A stretch of 64,000 nt of DNA from Pseudoglutamicibacter albus (GTDB taxonomy: Bacteria; Actinomycetota; Actinomycetes; Actinomycetales; Micrococcaceae): positions 40,789-104,788 of the forward strand of contig NZ_JAKRCW010000008.1 in assembly GCF_022346425.1 (NCBI RefSeq), in the 5' to 3' direction. Of the stretch, positions 46,533-55,523 are shown piece after piece. Within the stretch, counting starts at the first letter, position 1. The number at the start of each line of letters is the position of its first letter. The notes under the pieces were generated by a model that was given only the letters and a program-made list of their open reading frames with translations, did not search any database and was not told the DNA's origin. A program made the translations under genes and the position numbers.

Positions 46533-47531
46533 ATGAGCAATTCTCCCGCAGACTCCGCACCAACACCTCGCCCATCCGACCCTGCAGGATACGCCGGGCT
46601 CGTCTACGCTGTGCTCAGTGCCGCGGCAGAGGTTGAACGCACCGACACCACCGAGGTCCATCAACTCGGACCCGAAACGATGCTGATGCTCTCGATCGGA
46701 GACGGCCTCATGGAAGCCCTCGAATGGGCCCACGACGGGGTGGCATCCGATGAGCCGGCATGCATCTGGCTCGGTGCACTGCGTTGGATCCGCGCAGTTG
46801 ACCGTGAACTACCGGATGGCGCTCCGGTCCCTCCGGCGCGCCCGTTCACGGACCACATGCTCGCGCTCGGCGTCCAGGAAGGCGGGGACCCGCAGAACAT
46901 CGTTGGGTTGCGCTCCCCCGAGATGAGTCTTCCGCATCGCCCGTTTAACCGTCCCGCCGCAAGCGTTCCCGAGCTCGCCGCAACAGACGGTCCCGGCGTC
47001 CTGGCACGCGCCATTGCACTCGGAGTGGTCCCTTATCTGCCCATCGAGCAGACCCGTTCCTTCGCAACAGCCGCCGCAGCCCTCTCCCACGGCTCCCCAC
47101 AGGCCCACGCCGCGTGCGCGGATGCCGCGGAACTGATCGTCCGCGCCACCCACCAGATGCCCCAAGACGCCGGAGAAAACTCGTTCATCCAGGCACTCGA
47201 GCGCGCCGCCGAAGTTGGCGAACACACCCAGCAACCAGACCGCAGCGCCCAACAGCTAGACCACCATGCCCAACGGGCAGACCACAACAACGACGGTGTT
47301 GCGCGCTCGAACCTCACCTTGGCTGCCGGTGTAGCCCTCAACGCGTTAGGTACAGATGCAAGTGAAGCCCACGCTACCGACGTAGGGACCGCGCTCGCCG
47401 ATGAAGGCTACCTCCAGGCCGGCATGTTCGCCGCCGCTCTCATCGCCGCCGTGACCGGCAAGTCAGGCACCCGCCACCACTACCCGCTCATCGAGGAATA
47501 CTCGAAGAAGCTCGCAGAACTCATGTTCTGA
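46533..47531 (+). CDS. ADP-ribosylglycohydrolase-like protein, probably inactive
   Basis: The 332-residue protein follows the ADP-ribosylglycohydrolase (ARH) fold by motif order. These are LSIGDGLMEALEWAHDGV with IWLGALRWI, then LRSPEMSLPHRPFN, then AALSHGSPQAHAACADAAELI. In active members the first region carries a DDT metal motif and the C-terminus a GDSDST motif. Here the matching positions read PET (47-49), and no DSD is found near the C-terminus. I therefore infer loss of the di-metal site and hydrolase activity. An Asp/His/Gln-rich linker (about 230-252) is unusual. ARH membership is from recalled motifs, not an alignment. Confidence 0.6.
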   Translation: MSNSPADSAPTPRPSDPAGYAGLVYAVLSAAAEVERTDTTEVHQLGPETMLMLSIGDGLMEALEWAHDGVASDEPACIWLGALRWIRAVDRELPDGAPVPPARPFTDHMLALGVQEGGDPQNIVGLRSPEMSLPHRPFNRPAASVPELAATDGPGVLARAIALGVVPYLPIEQTRSFATAAAALSHGSPQAHAACADAAELIVRATHQMPQDAGENSFIQALERAAEVGEHTQQPDRSAQQLDHHAQRADHNNDGVARSNLTLAAGVALNALGTDASEAHATDVGTALADEGYLQAGMFAAALIAAVTGKSGTRHHYPLIEEYSKKLAELMF

Positions 47532-47575
47532 GCCTGCGCTGGGCCTGGCTAGCGCAGCGTGTTCACTGGCTGGTA

Positions 47576-48577
47576 TCAAACACCCAAAGGCCAGTGGCCG
47601 CCAACGGCTTGGAGGAACTCCGCCTCGGACATCACTGAAATGTCTTGCCCCATGTCGCGGCGCGCCAATGCATGGCGTGCCTTGCGCGTCATGCGGCCTG
47701 ATGTGAGGTCTTCGGCAACGAAACCGTCGCCAACAACCAAAACGCTCGTGGTGGTAGACACCCTGTCAGCTGTTTGAGCGCCCACCGCGGCGGCGCGCTC
47801 TTTCGCCTCGTTACGGGGAATACCGAGCTCGCCAGTAAACACCACGCGTTGACCGAAGAGCGGATTCGCAGGGTCTGCGTCGTGATTCGGTTCAGGGTTA
47901 GGGCCTTCAACCGGCCACGGAGCATCCAGCTGTTGCGGAACAGCGTGCCCGGCAACCCGCCATCCGCGCGCGTCACGCAGCGCTTTGCACTCAGGGTCCC
48001 CCGGCTTGAAGCTCGCCATCGTCGAGACCTGCAAGCCAGCCTGTTCCACAGCCTCGGTCATCGTGCTGGCACCGAGCCTGCGGGCCGCATCGACCCCGAT
48101 GGCCGCGCACGCGCGCGCATCCGCCAACGCATCGTGATGTGAGGTCAAGTCGAAGCCCGCAGCATGTGCTGCAAAAGGCAAGGAATAAGACATCAAGTCA
48201 TAGACCTTACGGGCCAACTGGACCGTGCAGGCATACACCAACTTCTGCGCACCAACACCACACGCCTGCAGACCGGCACGGATCACGCCGATATCGAAAG
48301 CCGCATTATGCGCCAGGACAAGGTCACCGCCGATGAACTCGGCAATCTCAGGATAGGCGTCTGCAAAACGCGGCGCCGTTTCAACCTGCTCGGGATGGAT
48401 CCCGTGGATCGAGACGTTGCGGGGATCAAAATGATCGAAACCCGCAGGCGGCTGTAGCAACGACGCATAGGTATCGACCACTGCCCCATCACGGACTCTC
48501 ACGAGCCCCACGGCGCACGCAGAACCACGAAAACCGTTAGCGGTCTCAAAGTCAATTGCTACAAAATCCACAGCCAC
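47576..48577 (-). CDS. DnaQ-like 3'-5' exonuclease with BRCT domain
   Basis: A 333-residue DEDDh exonuclease. The acidic residues lie in VAIDFETANG (first two), LVLAHNAAFD and HHDALADARAC (His and last Asp). The C-terminus holds a BRCT domain (LFGQRVVFTGELGIPRNEAKERAAAVGAQ) as in DNA polymerase III epsilon-like actinobacterial proteins. It may act in repair rather than as the replicative proofreader. It is divergent from dedA, with a 21 bp duplicated unit between them. Confidence 0.9.
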   Translation of the reverse strand: MAVDFVAIDFETANGFRGSACAVGLVRVRDGAVVDTYASLLQPPAGFDHFDPRNVSIHGIHPEQVETAPRFADAYPEIAEFIGGDLVLAHNAAFDIGVIRAGLQACGVGAQKLVYACTVQLARKVYDLMSYSLPFAAHAAGFDLTSHHDALADARACAAIGVDAARRLGASTMTEAVEQAGLQVSTMASFKPGDPECKALRDARGWRVAGHAVPQQLDAPWPVEGPNPEPNHDADPANPLFGQRVVFTGELGIPRNEAKERAAAVGAQTADRVSTTTSVLVVGDGFVAEDLTSGRMTRKARHALARRDMGQDISVMSEAEFLQAVGGHWPLGV

Positions 48578-48591
48578 GTGAGCTTATTCTA

Positions 48592-48633
48592 CCCCGATGC
48601 GGATCATATAAGCCCCGATGCGGCTCATCACGG
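48592..48633. repeat. 2 x 21 bp repeat between exonuclease and dedA
   Basis: Two 21 bp units, each starting CCCCGATGCGG, lie at 48592-48612 and 48613-48633 and differ at a few positions. They fill most of the 78 bp divergent gap, so they may overlap promoters of both genes. Confidence 0.75.
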
Positions 48634-48655
48634 ATAGCCACGTAGAATTCTTCTC

Positions 48656-49408
48656 ATGCTGAGCAATCTATTCACTGGTTTAGTCTCGCCTGAGGCCGTG
48701 ACCAACGTCGTTAATGTCGGTGCCGCGTTCCTACCTGACTGGTTGAACCCTGACGTTTTCTTGCGTGATTCAGGGTTAGGTCCGTGGGTCATCGCGCTGG
48801 TCGTCGGCATCATCTTCGCTGAGACCGGTTTATTGCTAGGTTTCTTCCTACCGGGTGACTCCATGCTGTTCACCGCGGGCATGCTGATGGCAACCGGGGC
48901 GATCGAAACCCCACTATGGGTTGCGATCCCCGCGATCATCATCGCCGCGATCGTGGGTAACCAACTCGGTTTCTATATCGGCGAGAAAACCGGCCCAGCC
49001 CTCTACAGCCGCGACGATTCCAAGGTCTTCAAACGCGAGCACGTGGTCAAGGCGCACGACTTCTTTGAACGCCACGGCGGCAAAGCCCTGATTCTGGCGC
49101 GTTTCGTCCCGATTGTTCGCACCTTCGTTCCGGTGATCATCGGTGTTGCCGGCATGAACAAAGCCAAGTTCTTCCTCTACAACGTGATCGGCGCCGTCTT
49201 GTGGGGCGGCGGCGTGACCCTGCTAGGTGCGTGGCTGGGCCGTTTCGAATGGGTCGGCAAGAACATCGACATCATCTTCATCGCGATCGTTTTGCTCTCC
49301 ATCACCCCGATCATCTTCGAGGCCGTGCGTCACCGCATCAACTCGAAAAAGAACAAGCCAGCCGCCCCACGGGAAGCGGTAGAAGAAACTCATCAAACGA
49401 AAAACTAA
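48656..49408 (+). CDS. DedA-family membrane protein
   Basis: A 250-residue polytopic membrane protein (SNARE-associated/VTT fold). Typical segments are FAETGLLLGFFLPGDSMLFTAG with the conserved acidic residues, and FFERHGGKALILARFVPIVRTFVPVIIGVAGM with the conserved arginines. Members move lipid carriers or phospholipids across the membrane; the carrier here is unknown. The Lys-rich tail (SKKNKPAAPREAVEETHQTKN) ends in a duplicated segment that includes the stop. Confidence 0.93.
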   Translation: MLSNLFTGLVSPEAVTNVVNVGAAFLPDWLNPDVFLRDSGLGPWVIALVVGIIFAETGLLLGFFLPGDSMLFTAGMLMATGAIETPLWVAIPAIIIAAIVGNQLGFYIGEKTGPALYSRDDSKVFKREHVVKAHDFFERHGGKALILARFVPIVRTFVPVIIGVAGMNKAKFFLYNVIGAVLWGGGVTLLGAWLGRFEWVGKNIDIIFIAIVLLSITPIIFEAVRHRINSKKNKPAAPREAVEETHQTKN

Positions 49409-49429
49409 ACAACCGAGAAACTAAACGGC
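49398..49429. repeat. 2 x 16 bp repeat duplicating the dedA end
   Basis: CGAAAAACTAAACAAC (49398-49413) is followed by CGAGAAACTAAACGGC (49414-49429). The dedA TAA stop lies in the first unit and a second TAA in the copy, so the gene end is repeated just downstream. Confidence 0.8.
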
Positions 49430-49463
49430 GGGCGGATTGCGTATCAACGCAATCCGCCCGCCG
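49426..49463. terminator. Bidirectional terminator between dedA and rdgB
   Basis: A perfect 17 bp stem (CGGCGGGCGGATTGCGT at 49426-49442 with 49447-49463) with loop ATCA is followed on the plus strand by CTGTTTTCC. It lies between converging genes. Confidence 0.92.
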
Positions 49464-49500
49464 CTGTTTTCCGTCAGCTATTTTCCGTTAGCTGTTAGAG
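49464..49500. repeat. 14 bp repeat spanning the rdgB stop
   Basis: CTGTTTTCCGTCAG (49464-49477), CTATTTTCCGTTAG (49478-49491) and a partial CTGTTAGAG follow one another. The rdgB stop (49490-49488) lies in the second unit, so on the gene strand the sequence around the stop is repeated downstream. Confidence 0.8.
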
Positions 49501-50149
49501 CAGGCAGCGATAATCGAAGGCAAGAGCGCCTCTATTGCTTTCTTGCGGTGGCTGATGCTGTTCTTCTGCTCTGGGGTGTGTTCGGCGAGTGACTTGCTGG
49601 AGCCCAGCGGTTGCACGATGGGGTCGTATCCGAAGCCGCCCTCACCTTGCGGCTCGGTCAAGAGGGTTCCTTCGAGCTCCCCGCGTTCCACGACTTCGTA
49701 GCCGTCGGGGCTTGCCACTGCGGCAGCACACACGAAGTAAGCGCGCCGCTGTATCGGGTCGGTGATGTCGGCCATCTGCGCTAGCAACAAGCGGTTATTA
49801 GCTTCATCGTCGCCGTGCACCCCTGCCCAGCGTGCAGAGAGGAAACCTGGGGATCCACCCATGACGTCTACGGCCAGGCCGGAGTCGTCGGCGATCGCGA
49901 TCAGCCCGGTCTCTCGGGCCACGGTGCGGGCCTTGAGCAGCGCGTTGCCTTCGAAAGTCACGTCACTTTCGACCACATCGGCAGCGCCCGCGGTTGCCGC
50001 ATCAATGAGCTGGGTGTCTACATCGAGGCCTTCGACCTTGCCGCGCAACAGTTCGCGTAGCTCCGCTAGCTTTCCCTGATTATGGGATGCCAGCACGATC
50101 CGCGGGGCTGTTTCCTCGTTGGGGTTCACAGTTTCGGTAGGGTTTGCGT

Positions 50150-50153
<4 letters not shown>
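49488..50153 (-). CDS. rdgB: XTP/dITP diphosphatase (RdgB/HAM1)
   Basis: Removes non-canonical purine triphosphates (ITP, XTP) from the nucleotide pool. The 221 residues include [18 protein letters not shown] (substrate loop), [25 protein letters not shown] and [12 protein letters not shown] 50153 overlaps the rph stop by four bases (ATGA); ATG 50162 and an upstream frame to 50177 are also open. Pairing with rph is widespread in bacteria. Confidence 0.94.
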
Positions 50154-50893
<740 letters not shown>

Positions 50894-50977
50894 GCGGTCA
50901 TCGTATCCGTTCTTTGGTGGGTTCACGGTGTTTTGTAATCGGCTTGTTATGTGCTGGTGCGGCAAGGGTCGCCTGCA

Positions 50978-51007
50978 TTTATGGCGGTGGATTTTATGGC
51001 GATGGAT
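50978..51007. repeat. 2 x 15 bp repeat duplicating the MBL gene end
   Basis: TTTATGGCGGTGGAT (50978-50992) is followed by TTTATGGCGATGGAT (50993-51007), one difference. On the minus strand the second unit contains the last codons and TAA of the MBL-fold gene, and the first is a copy just after the stop. Confidence 0.85.
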
Positions 51008-51953
51008 CGTGCGGCCCCGGTTGGACGGGGTTTTCGCGGGTTCCGCGGTGGCCTGGGATGGGCCGGTGCCGCACGCCGGCCTCTTGGAGCGCGCGTGCTA
51101 GGGATTCTGGGACGCGGGACATGGTTGCAGTGCGTGGGTCGCCGATGCGTTCGCCTGAACGTACGCCGTAGGTTACCCCTGAGACGGCCACCGCGAGTTC
51201 GCCACTGTATTCGGCGCGGGCTTCTTCTAATACGGTGGTGTGGTCGGTCCAGACGGGGATGTGGGTGAGCAGGAGCCGCTGGACTCCGGCTGCTTTCGCT
51301 GCCTCGCCGGCCCGCTTTCCGGTCAGGTGGACTCCCTTGATGTGGTCGTCGCGTCCTTCTTGGAATGCGGCCTCACACAAGAAGAGGTCGGCATCACGGG
51401 CGGCTTCGACGAGTTCGGGGCATTCGTCCGTGTCTCCTGAATAGGTCAATACGGAGTGGATTTGCCGGCCTTCGAGGATCTCGTGTCCTTCAATGCGGAA
51501 CGCATAGGCCTCATCGACGGGATGGACCACCGGATACGGTGTTACGGTCAGCGGCCCTATCGTGACGGCTTCGTATGCAACCCAATCCCGGAAGTCGAAG
51601 TCTTCACGCATACCCGGATCGCGCGGTAGGCCGTAGGCATCTGCCATGCGGTCTGCGGTATCGGCTGGGCCATAGACCCGCACGCGGTCCCTGCCCCAGC
51701 CTTCTGGGTCCCAGTGCACTGCAACGTGTAACCCGCACAGATCCATGCAGTGGTCTGGATGCAGATGGGATATCAGGACCGCGTCGATGTCTTTGAGATC
51801 CATGTAGCGTTGCAGTACGCCAAGGGATCCGGACCCGAAATCCAATAGCACGCGCCACGGGCGGGTTCCGTCGTGTGCGGTCAGCAGATAGCACGATGCA
51901 GGCGAGCCGGGGCCTGGGAATGATCCCGTGGAGCCGATGATCGTCAGTTTCAT
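50994..51953 (-). CDS. Metallo-beta-lactamase-fold hydrolase (RNase Z-like)
   Basis: A 319-residue cytosolic metal hydrolase. The zinc motif is [11 protein letters not shown], with later ligands in [15 protein letters not shown] and LLLTHIPVW. The start ([24 protein letters not shown]) is that of the ElaC-like actinobacterial proteins found between murI and rph. Related MBL proteins cut tRNA 3' trailers or hydrolyse cyclic nucleotides; I cannot tell which applies. About 50 C-terminal residues ([14 protein letters not shown] onward, Pro/His-rich) go beyond the usual domain. Confidence 0.88.
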   Translation of the reverse strand: MKLTIIGSTGSFPGPGSPASCYLLTAHDGTRPWRVLLDFGSGSLGVLQRYMDLKDIDAVLISHLHPDHCMDLCGLHVAVHWDPEGWGRDRVRVYGPADTADRMADAYGLPRDPGMREDFDFRDWVAYEAVTIGPLTVTPYPVVHPVDEAYAFRIEGHEILEGRQIHSVLTYSGDTDECPELVEAARDADLFLCEAAFQEGRDDHIKGVHLTGKRAGEAAKAAGVQRLLLTHIPVWTDHTTVLEEARAEYSGELAVAVSGVTYGVRSGERIGDPRTATMSRVPESLARALQEAGVRHRPIPGHRGTRENPVQPGPHDPSP

Positions 51954-51967
51954 GTCATGAGCTCCGA

Positions 51968-52945
51968 TTAAGTGTTGTCGGGATATCGCGGGATCATGTG
52001 GGTTACACCCGTCACCTCGGGTCCGAGGAATCGTTGAGCCATGACCGAGAAATGCTCGGTGTCACCGGTAGCCATGAACATGTGGCGCGCGCTCGCCTCG
52101 GGTGGGGCGATGAGGCCCGCCTCAGTGAGGGAACGGAACACGTCTTTCGCGGTCTCGTCCGCTGAGGACACCAGGCTCACGTCCTCCCCCATGACGTAAG
52201 AGATCACGCCCGTGAGCAACGGGTAGTGCGTGCACCCCAGCACGAGCGAATCCACGCCATATTCTTTGAGCGGCTGCAGATAGCTCTGGGCAACATCCAA
52301 TAGTTCCTCGCCTGAGGTTTCGCCGCGTTCAACGAACTCCACAAAACGAGGGCACGCAGCCGCACGCACCTCAATATGCGGGGCGGCCGCGAACGCATCC
52401 TCATAGGCTCGTGAGCGTACCGTGGCTTGCGTACCAATCACACCGATGCGGCCCGTACGGGTTGCACGCACCGCCGCACGCACGGCCGGCTTGATCACTT
52501 CAACCACCGGGATGCCGTAACCCACCGTGTAACGCTCGCGTGCATCGTGCAAAACAGCGGCCGAGGCTGTGTTGCATGCGATCACCAAAAGCTTGACACC
52601 GGCCTCGACCAGCTGGTCCATGATGTCGAGCGCATTCGCGCGCACCTGCGCAAGCTGCAACGGCCCATACGGGCCGCGCCCGGTATCCCCCACATAGAGG
52701 ATGGACTCCTGTGGAAGCTGATCGATGATCGCGCGAGCCACCGTGAGCCCGCCAACCCCGGAATCGAACACGCCGATCGGCGCCAACGTGGGATCACTCG
52801 CTGAAGCTTCTCCACGCAACGCACGAGTCACCGTAGCCGCGGCGTTGTTTTCTGTTGCGACGCTGCCTTCCACTGAGGCGTTTTCTGCTGAGGCGCTATC
52901 CGCTCGGGCGCTATCTGCTAAGGCAGAGTTCAATGCCGGTTTCAT
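51968..52945 (-). CDS. murI: Glutamate racemase
   Basis: Makes D-glutamate for peptidoglycan. The two catalytic cysteines are in [11 protein letters not shown] and [11 protein letters not shown]; the N-terminal motif is [17 protein letters not shown]. The 325-residue protein is longer than usual because about 55 residues precede the domain, including [15 protein letters not shown] coded by 15 bp repeats. ATG 52945 follows AACGGAG; another ATG at 52963 is open. The extension may not be translated if a start nearer the domain is used. Confidence 0.93.
   Translation of the reverse strand: MKPALNSALADSARADSASAENASVEGSVATENNAAATVTRALRGEASASDPTLAPIGVFDSGVGGLTVARAIIDQLPQESILYVGDTGRGPYGPLQLAQVRANALDIMDQLVEAGVKLLVIACNTASAAVLHDARERYTVGYGIPVVEVIKPAVRAAVRATRTGRIGVIGTQATVRSRAYEDAFAAAPHIEVRAAACPRFVEFVERGETSGEELLDVAQSYLQPLKEYGVDSLVLGCTHYPLLTGVISYVMGEDVSLVSSADETAKDVFRSLTEAGLIAPPEASARHMFMATGDTEHFSVMAQRFLGPEVTGVTHMIPRYPDNT
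52872..52931. repeat. 4 x 15 bp in-frame repeat in the murI 5' end
   Basis: Four degenerate 15 bp units (consensus GCTGAGGCGCTATCC) run at 52872, 52887, 52902 and 52917. They encode five-residue A(D/E)(S/N)A(R/S) repeats at the MurI N-terminus. Confidence 0.8.
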
Positions 52946-52993
52946 GGTCTCCGTTATGCACATAGAAAATGAGGTGCTTGATGCGTATCTAGG

Positions 52994-53710
52994 CTAAGCC
53001 TTTCCACGCAACAACGCATGCATGAGTGAGTCTTGCAGCCACGAGGTGAAGCCGTAAAGCATAACCATGCCTTGGTCCGGGTCATCGGACACTCCTTGTT
53101 CCATGGCTTCCTGCACGCGATCGGCGTCCTGTTGATCCTCGATGCCCAGGCGGGCTGCCAATACAAGCCGCATGACGTTGAGTGTCGAGGCCACCTGCCC
53201 CGCTTTCTCATGCGGAATCAAAAATGGGTCTTTCATCACAGCACGCGCAAGCCACTTCAAGCCTTCCCTTTGACGAGCGATGAGCCCCGGCTCGGTGCGT
53301 GCACGCATCGCTGCATCCGCACCGTCAAGGGCGCCCACCGCGTCATCGGTATGGATCGAACGCGGCAAGATAGCCAAAAGCGCTGGGTCCTGAGGGTCAT
53401 CCAACGTAGCCGACCTGCCTAGCAGCGAGGCCCCCGCGTCCGCTATGTCGTTACTGAGCCCCAGTTCTTCCCACCAGCGGTCTGCCCCGTCGGCTGCTGT
53501 AACTGTTGGTTCTTCTACGGAGTCTGAGGCTGTCCTTGAAGCGGCGCCCGTTGTGCCCGATACGGCCTTCAGACCCGCATCGACGTGTTCGGCTTCACGC
53601 CCGGCAAGCAACTGGTCGATGTCGCGAGCCAGCATCACCAACAGCTGGGCCTCTGCGTAGTCAAGTTCAGTTGAATAGCCTTTTCGTGTAGCTCTGAAAG
53701 GACGTGCCAT
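52994..53710 (-). CDS. DUF2017 family protein
   Basis: A 238-residue actinobacterial protein of unknown function. Its gene is coupled to clpS by TGATG at 53712-53708, an arrangement typical for this family. It is mostly helical. Recognisable blocks are MARPFRATRKGYSTELDYAEAQLL and a late LNVMRLVLAARLGI plus DQGMVMLYGFTSWLQDSLMHAL. A low-complexity insertion (about residues 48-75) follows the first block. Coupling to ClpS suggests a role near proteolysis, but this is only context. Confidence 0.85.
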   Translation of the reverse strand: MARPFRATRKGYSTELDYAEAQLLVMLARDIDQLLAGREAEHVDAGLKAVSGTTGAASRTASDSVEEPTVTAADGADRWWEELGLSNDIADAGASLLGRSATLDDPQDPALLAILPRSIHTDDAVGALDGADAAMRARTEPGLIARQREGLKWLARAVMKDPFLIPHEKAGQVASTLNVMRLVLAARLGIEDQQDADRVQEAMEQGVSDDPDQGMVMLYGFTSWLQDSLMHALLRGKA

Positions 53711-54009
53711 CAGGCGTCGCCTCCGCGCATCGTGGCCTGCAAACCGAAACCGTGCATGGCTTCAACATCGGCTTCGATCTTTTCCCGCGGCCCGCGAGCC
53801 ACCACGGCCTTGCCCGAATGGTGCACTTCAAGCATGAGTTTCTGTGCAACCGAATCCGAATAGCCGAAGTACGTGCGGAACACGTAGGAAACATAGGACA
53901 TCAAATTGACCGGGTCATCCCACACAACAAGCTCGAAAGGGCGCGAGGCAGCGGGTGCGAACGCGTTGTCCTTCTCCACTTGATAACTCACAGAGGTTGC
54001 GGCAACCAT
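53710..54009 (-). CDS. clpS: ATP-dependent Clp protease adaptor ClpS
   Basis: A 99-residue adaptor delivering N-degron substrates to ClpA/ClpC. The core RPFELVVWDDPVNLMSYVSYVF has the conserved Asp-Asp-Pro-Val-Asn pocket, and LMLEVHHSGKAVVARG the ClpA-binding part. I place the start at ATG 54009. A -10-like TACAAT lies eight bases upstream and there is no ribosome site, so the mRNA may be leaderless. The open frame to 54183 runs through the pncB gene and is not credible. Confidence 0.93.
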   Translation of the reverse strand: MVAATSVSYQVEKDNAFAPAASRPFELVVWDDPVNLMSYVSYVFRTYFGYSDSVAQKLMLEVHHSGKAVVARGPREKIEADVEAMHGFGLQATMRGGDA

Positions 54010-54074
54010 ACGACACATTGTAGTGGTGGGACCCGAGTGCCACCTCAGAGGGCTTGACATATTAGGCTGGGGAC
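54010..54074. promoter_or_regulatory. clpS / pncB divergent promoter region
   Basis: A 65 bp region with TACAAT (54022-54017) on the minus strand for clpS and TATTAG (54058-54063) on the plus strand for pncB, each 8-11 bases from its start codon. Both transcripts would have almost no 5' leader. Good -35 boxes are not evident. Confidence 0.5.
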
Positions 54075-55382
54075 ATGTCAACGAGCACGTCACTGATGAC
54101 CGACCGCTACGAGCTGACCATGATCGAGGCCGCGATGGCCTCCGGTACAGCAAACCGTAAGAGTGTTTTTGAAGTTTTCGCACGCCGTCTCCCGGAGGGA
54201 CGCCGCTACGGCCTTTTGGCCGGTACCGGACGGTTCCTTGAGGGGCTTGAAAGCTTCCGTTTCACCACCGAAGACCTCGATTACCTCTCGGATAACAAAG
54301 TGGTTGGCGATGCGATGCTCAACTGGCTCGCCGATTTCCGTTTCTCCGGCAATATCACCGGCTACGCCGAAGGTGAGATCTATTTCCCGAACTCCCCGAT
54401 CATGCAGGTCGAGGCCACGTTCGCTGAAGCGGTGATCCTGGAAACCTATCTGCTCTCAGTGCTCAACTATGACACCGCGGTCGCCTCAGCGGCGTCCCGC
54501 ATGATCGCTGTAGCGGGCGGACGGCCATGCATTGAGATGGGATCGCGGCGGGCCAACGAAGAGTCCGCGATCGCGGCGGCACGCGCGGCCGCCATCGCAG
54601 GCTTTGCTAGCACCTCCAACCTTGAAGCGGGCCGCCGCTACGGTCTCACAACCGCGGGCACGGCCGCGCATTCCTTCACCCTGCTGCACGATTCTGAGCG
54701 TGAGGCGTTCAAAGCCCAGATTGATTCGATGGGTGTTGACACGACCCTGCTCGTGGATACCTACGATGTGGAGCAGGCCGTGCGCACCGCCGTTGAAGTA
54801 GCAGGGCCCCAGCTTGGTGGTGTGCGCTTGGACTCAGGTGATTTGCTGTCCCAGGCGGTGTGGGTGCGGGAGCTTCTCGATGATCTCGGCAACCCGAATA
54901 CCAAGATCATCGTGACCTCGGACCTCAACGAGTACGCGATCGCAGCGCTGCGTTCTGCCCCAGTGGATGGTTACGGGGTCGGAACCCAGCTCGTGACCGG
55001 CTCGGGTGCACCGACCGCCTCCATGGTGTACAAGCTGGTTGCGCGTCAGGGCAATGACGGCCAGTGGGTTCCGGTCGCGAAATCGGCATCCGGTAAGAAA
55101 TCGGTGGGTGGTAAGAAGTATGCGTACCGCCAGATCAATGAACGCGGCCGCGCAACCGCTGAGCTGATCGGTGTGAACCGGGTTCCTTCCGGGGCCACCG
55201 ATAGCGACCGCCCGCTGCAGATCCCACTCGTGGTGAACGGCGAAATCCAGGACGGTTTGACCGGCGCTGCTGGTGTCGAGGCAGCGATCGAGCGGCGTAA
55301 ATCCTCGATCGAAGAAATGCCGGGGCGGGCACGCCAGCTGATGCGGGGCGAACCCGTGATCCCAACGCTGATCGAGGACTAA
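54075..55382 (+). CDS. pncB: Nicotinate phosphoribosyltransferase
   Basis: Salvages nicotinate to nicotinate mononucleotide for NAD synthesis. The 435 residues include TDRYELTMIEAAMASG at the start, MGSRRANEESA, the phosphorylated-His region TTAGTAAHSFTLLH, GVRLDSGDL and YGVGTQLVTGSGAP. It is divergent from clpS, possibly leaderless, and followed by a hairpin. The clpS-pncB divergence is common in actinobacteria. Confidence 0.95.
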   Translation: MSTSTSLMTDRYELTMIEAAMASGTANRKSVFEVFARRLPEGRRYGLLAGTGRFLEGLESFRFTTEDLDYLSDNKVVGDAMLNWLADFRFSGNITGYAEGEIYFPNSPIMQVEATFAEAVILETYLLSVLNYDTAVASAASRMIAVAGGRPCIEMGSRRANEESAIAAARAAAIAGFASTSNLEAGRRYGLTTAGTAAHSFTLLHDSEREAFKAQIDSMGVDTTLLVDTYDVEQAVRTAVEVAGPQLGGVRLDSGDLLSQAVWVRELLDDLGNPNTKIIVTSDLNEYAIAALRSAPVDGYGVGTQLVTGSGAPTASMVYKLVARQGNDGQWVPVAKSASGKKSVGGKKYAYRQINERGRATAELIGVNRVPSGATDSDRPLQIPLVVNGEIQDGLTGAAGVEAAIERRKSSIEEMPGRARQLMRGEPVIPTLIED

Positions 55383-55408
55383 GATCACAGAAACGAAGCA
55401 CACACAAC

Positions 55409-55455
55409 CGGCGGCGCCCAGGGCATAGATGGCATATTTGTTCTGGACGCCGCCG
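55409..55455. terminator. Terminator after pncB
   Basis: A 13 bp stem with one mismatch (CGGCGGCGCCCAG at 55409-55421, CTGGACGCCGCCG at 55443-55455) around a 21-base loop lies 27 bp after the pncB stop. Confidence 0.7.
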
Positions 55456-55460
55456 CTGTT

Positions 55461-55523
55461 GTTAGGCGCCGTCCACGGTTAGGCGCCGTCCACGGCGTTT
55501 ATTTTCGGCCCTTATTTTTGGCC
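55461..55523. repeat. Exact 17 bp duplication and helicase-stop repeat
   Basis: GTTAGGCGCCGTCCACG is repeated exactly at 55461-55477 and 55478-55494. Directly beside it, on the helicase strand, GGCCAAAAATAAG (with the helicase TAA stop) is followed by GGCCGAAAATAAAC (about 55523-55497), so the end of the helicase gene is also duplicated. Both arrays lie between converging pncB and helicase genes. Confidence 0.85.

Noticed and set aside
54010..54183. Long form of ClpS starting at 54183
   Set aside because: The first 58 codons overlap the divergent pncB gene and its promoter; the ClpS family start is at 54009.
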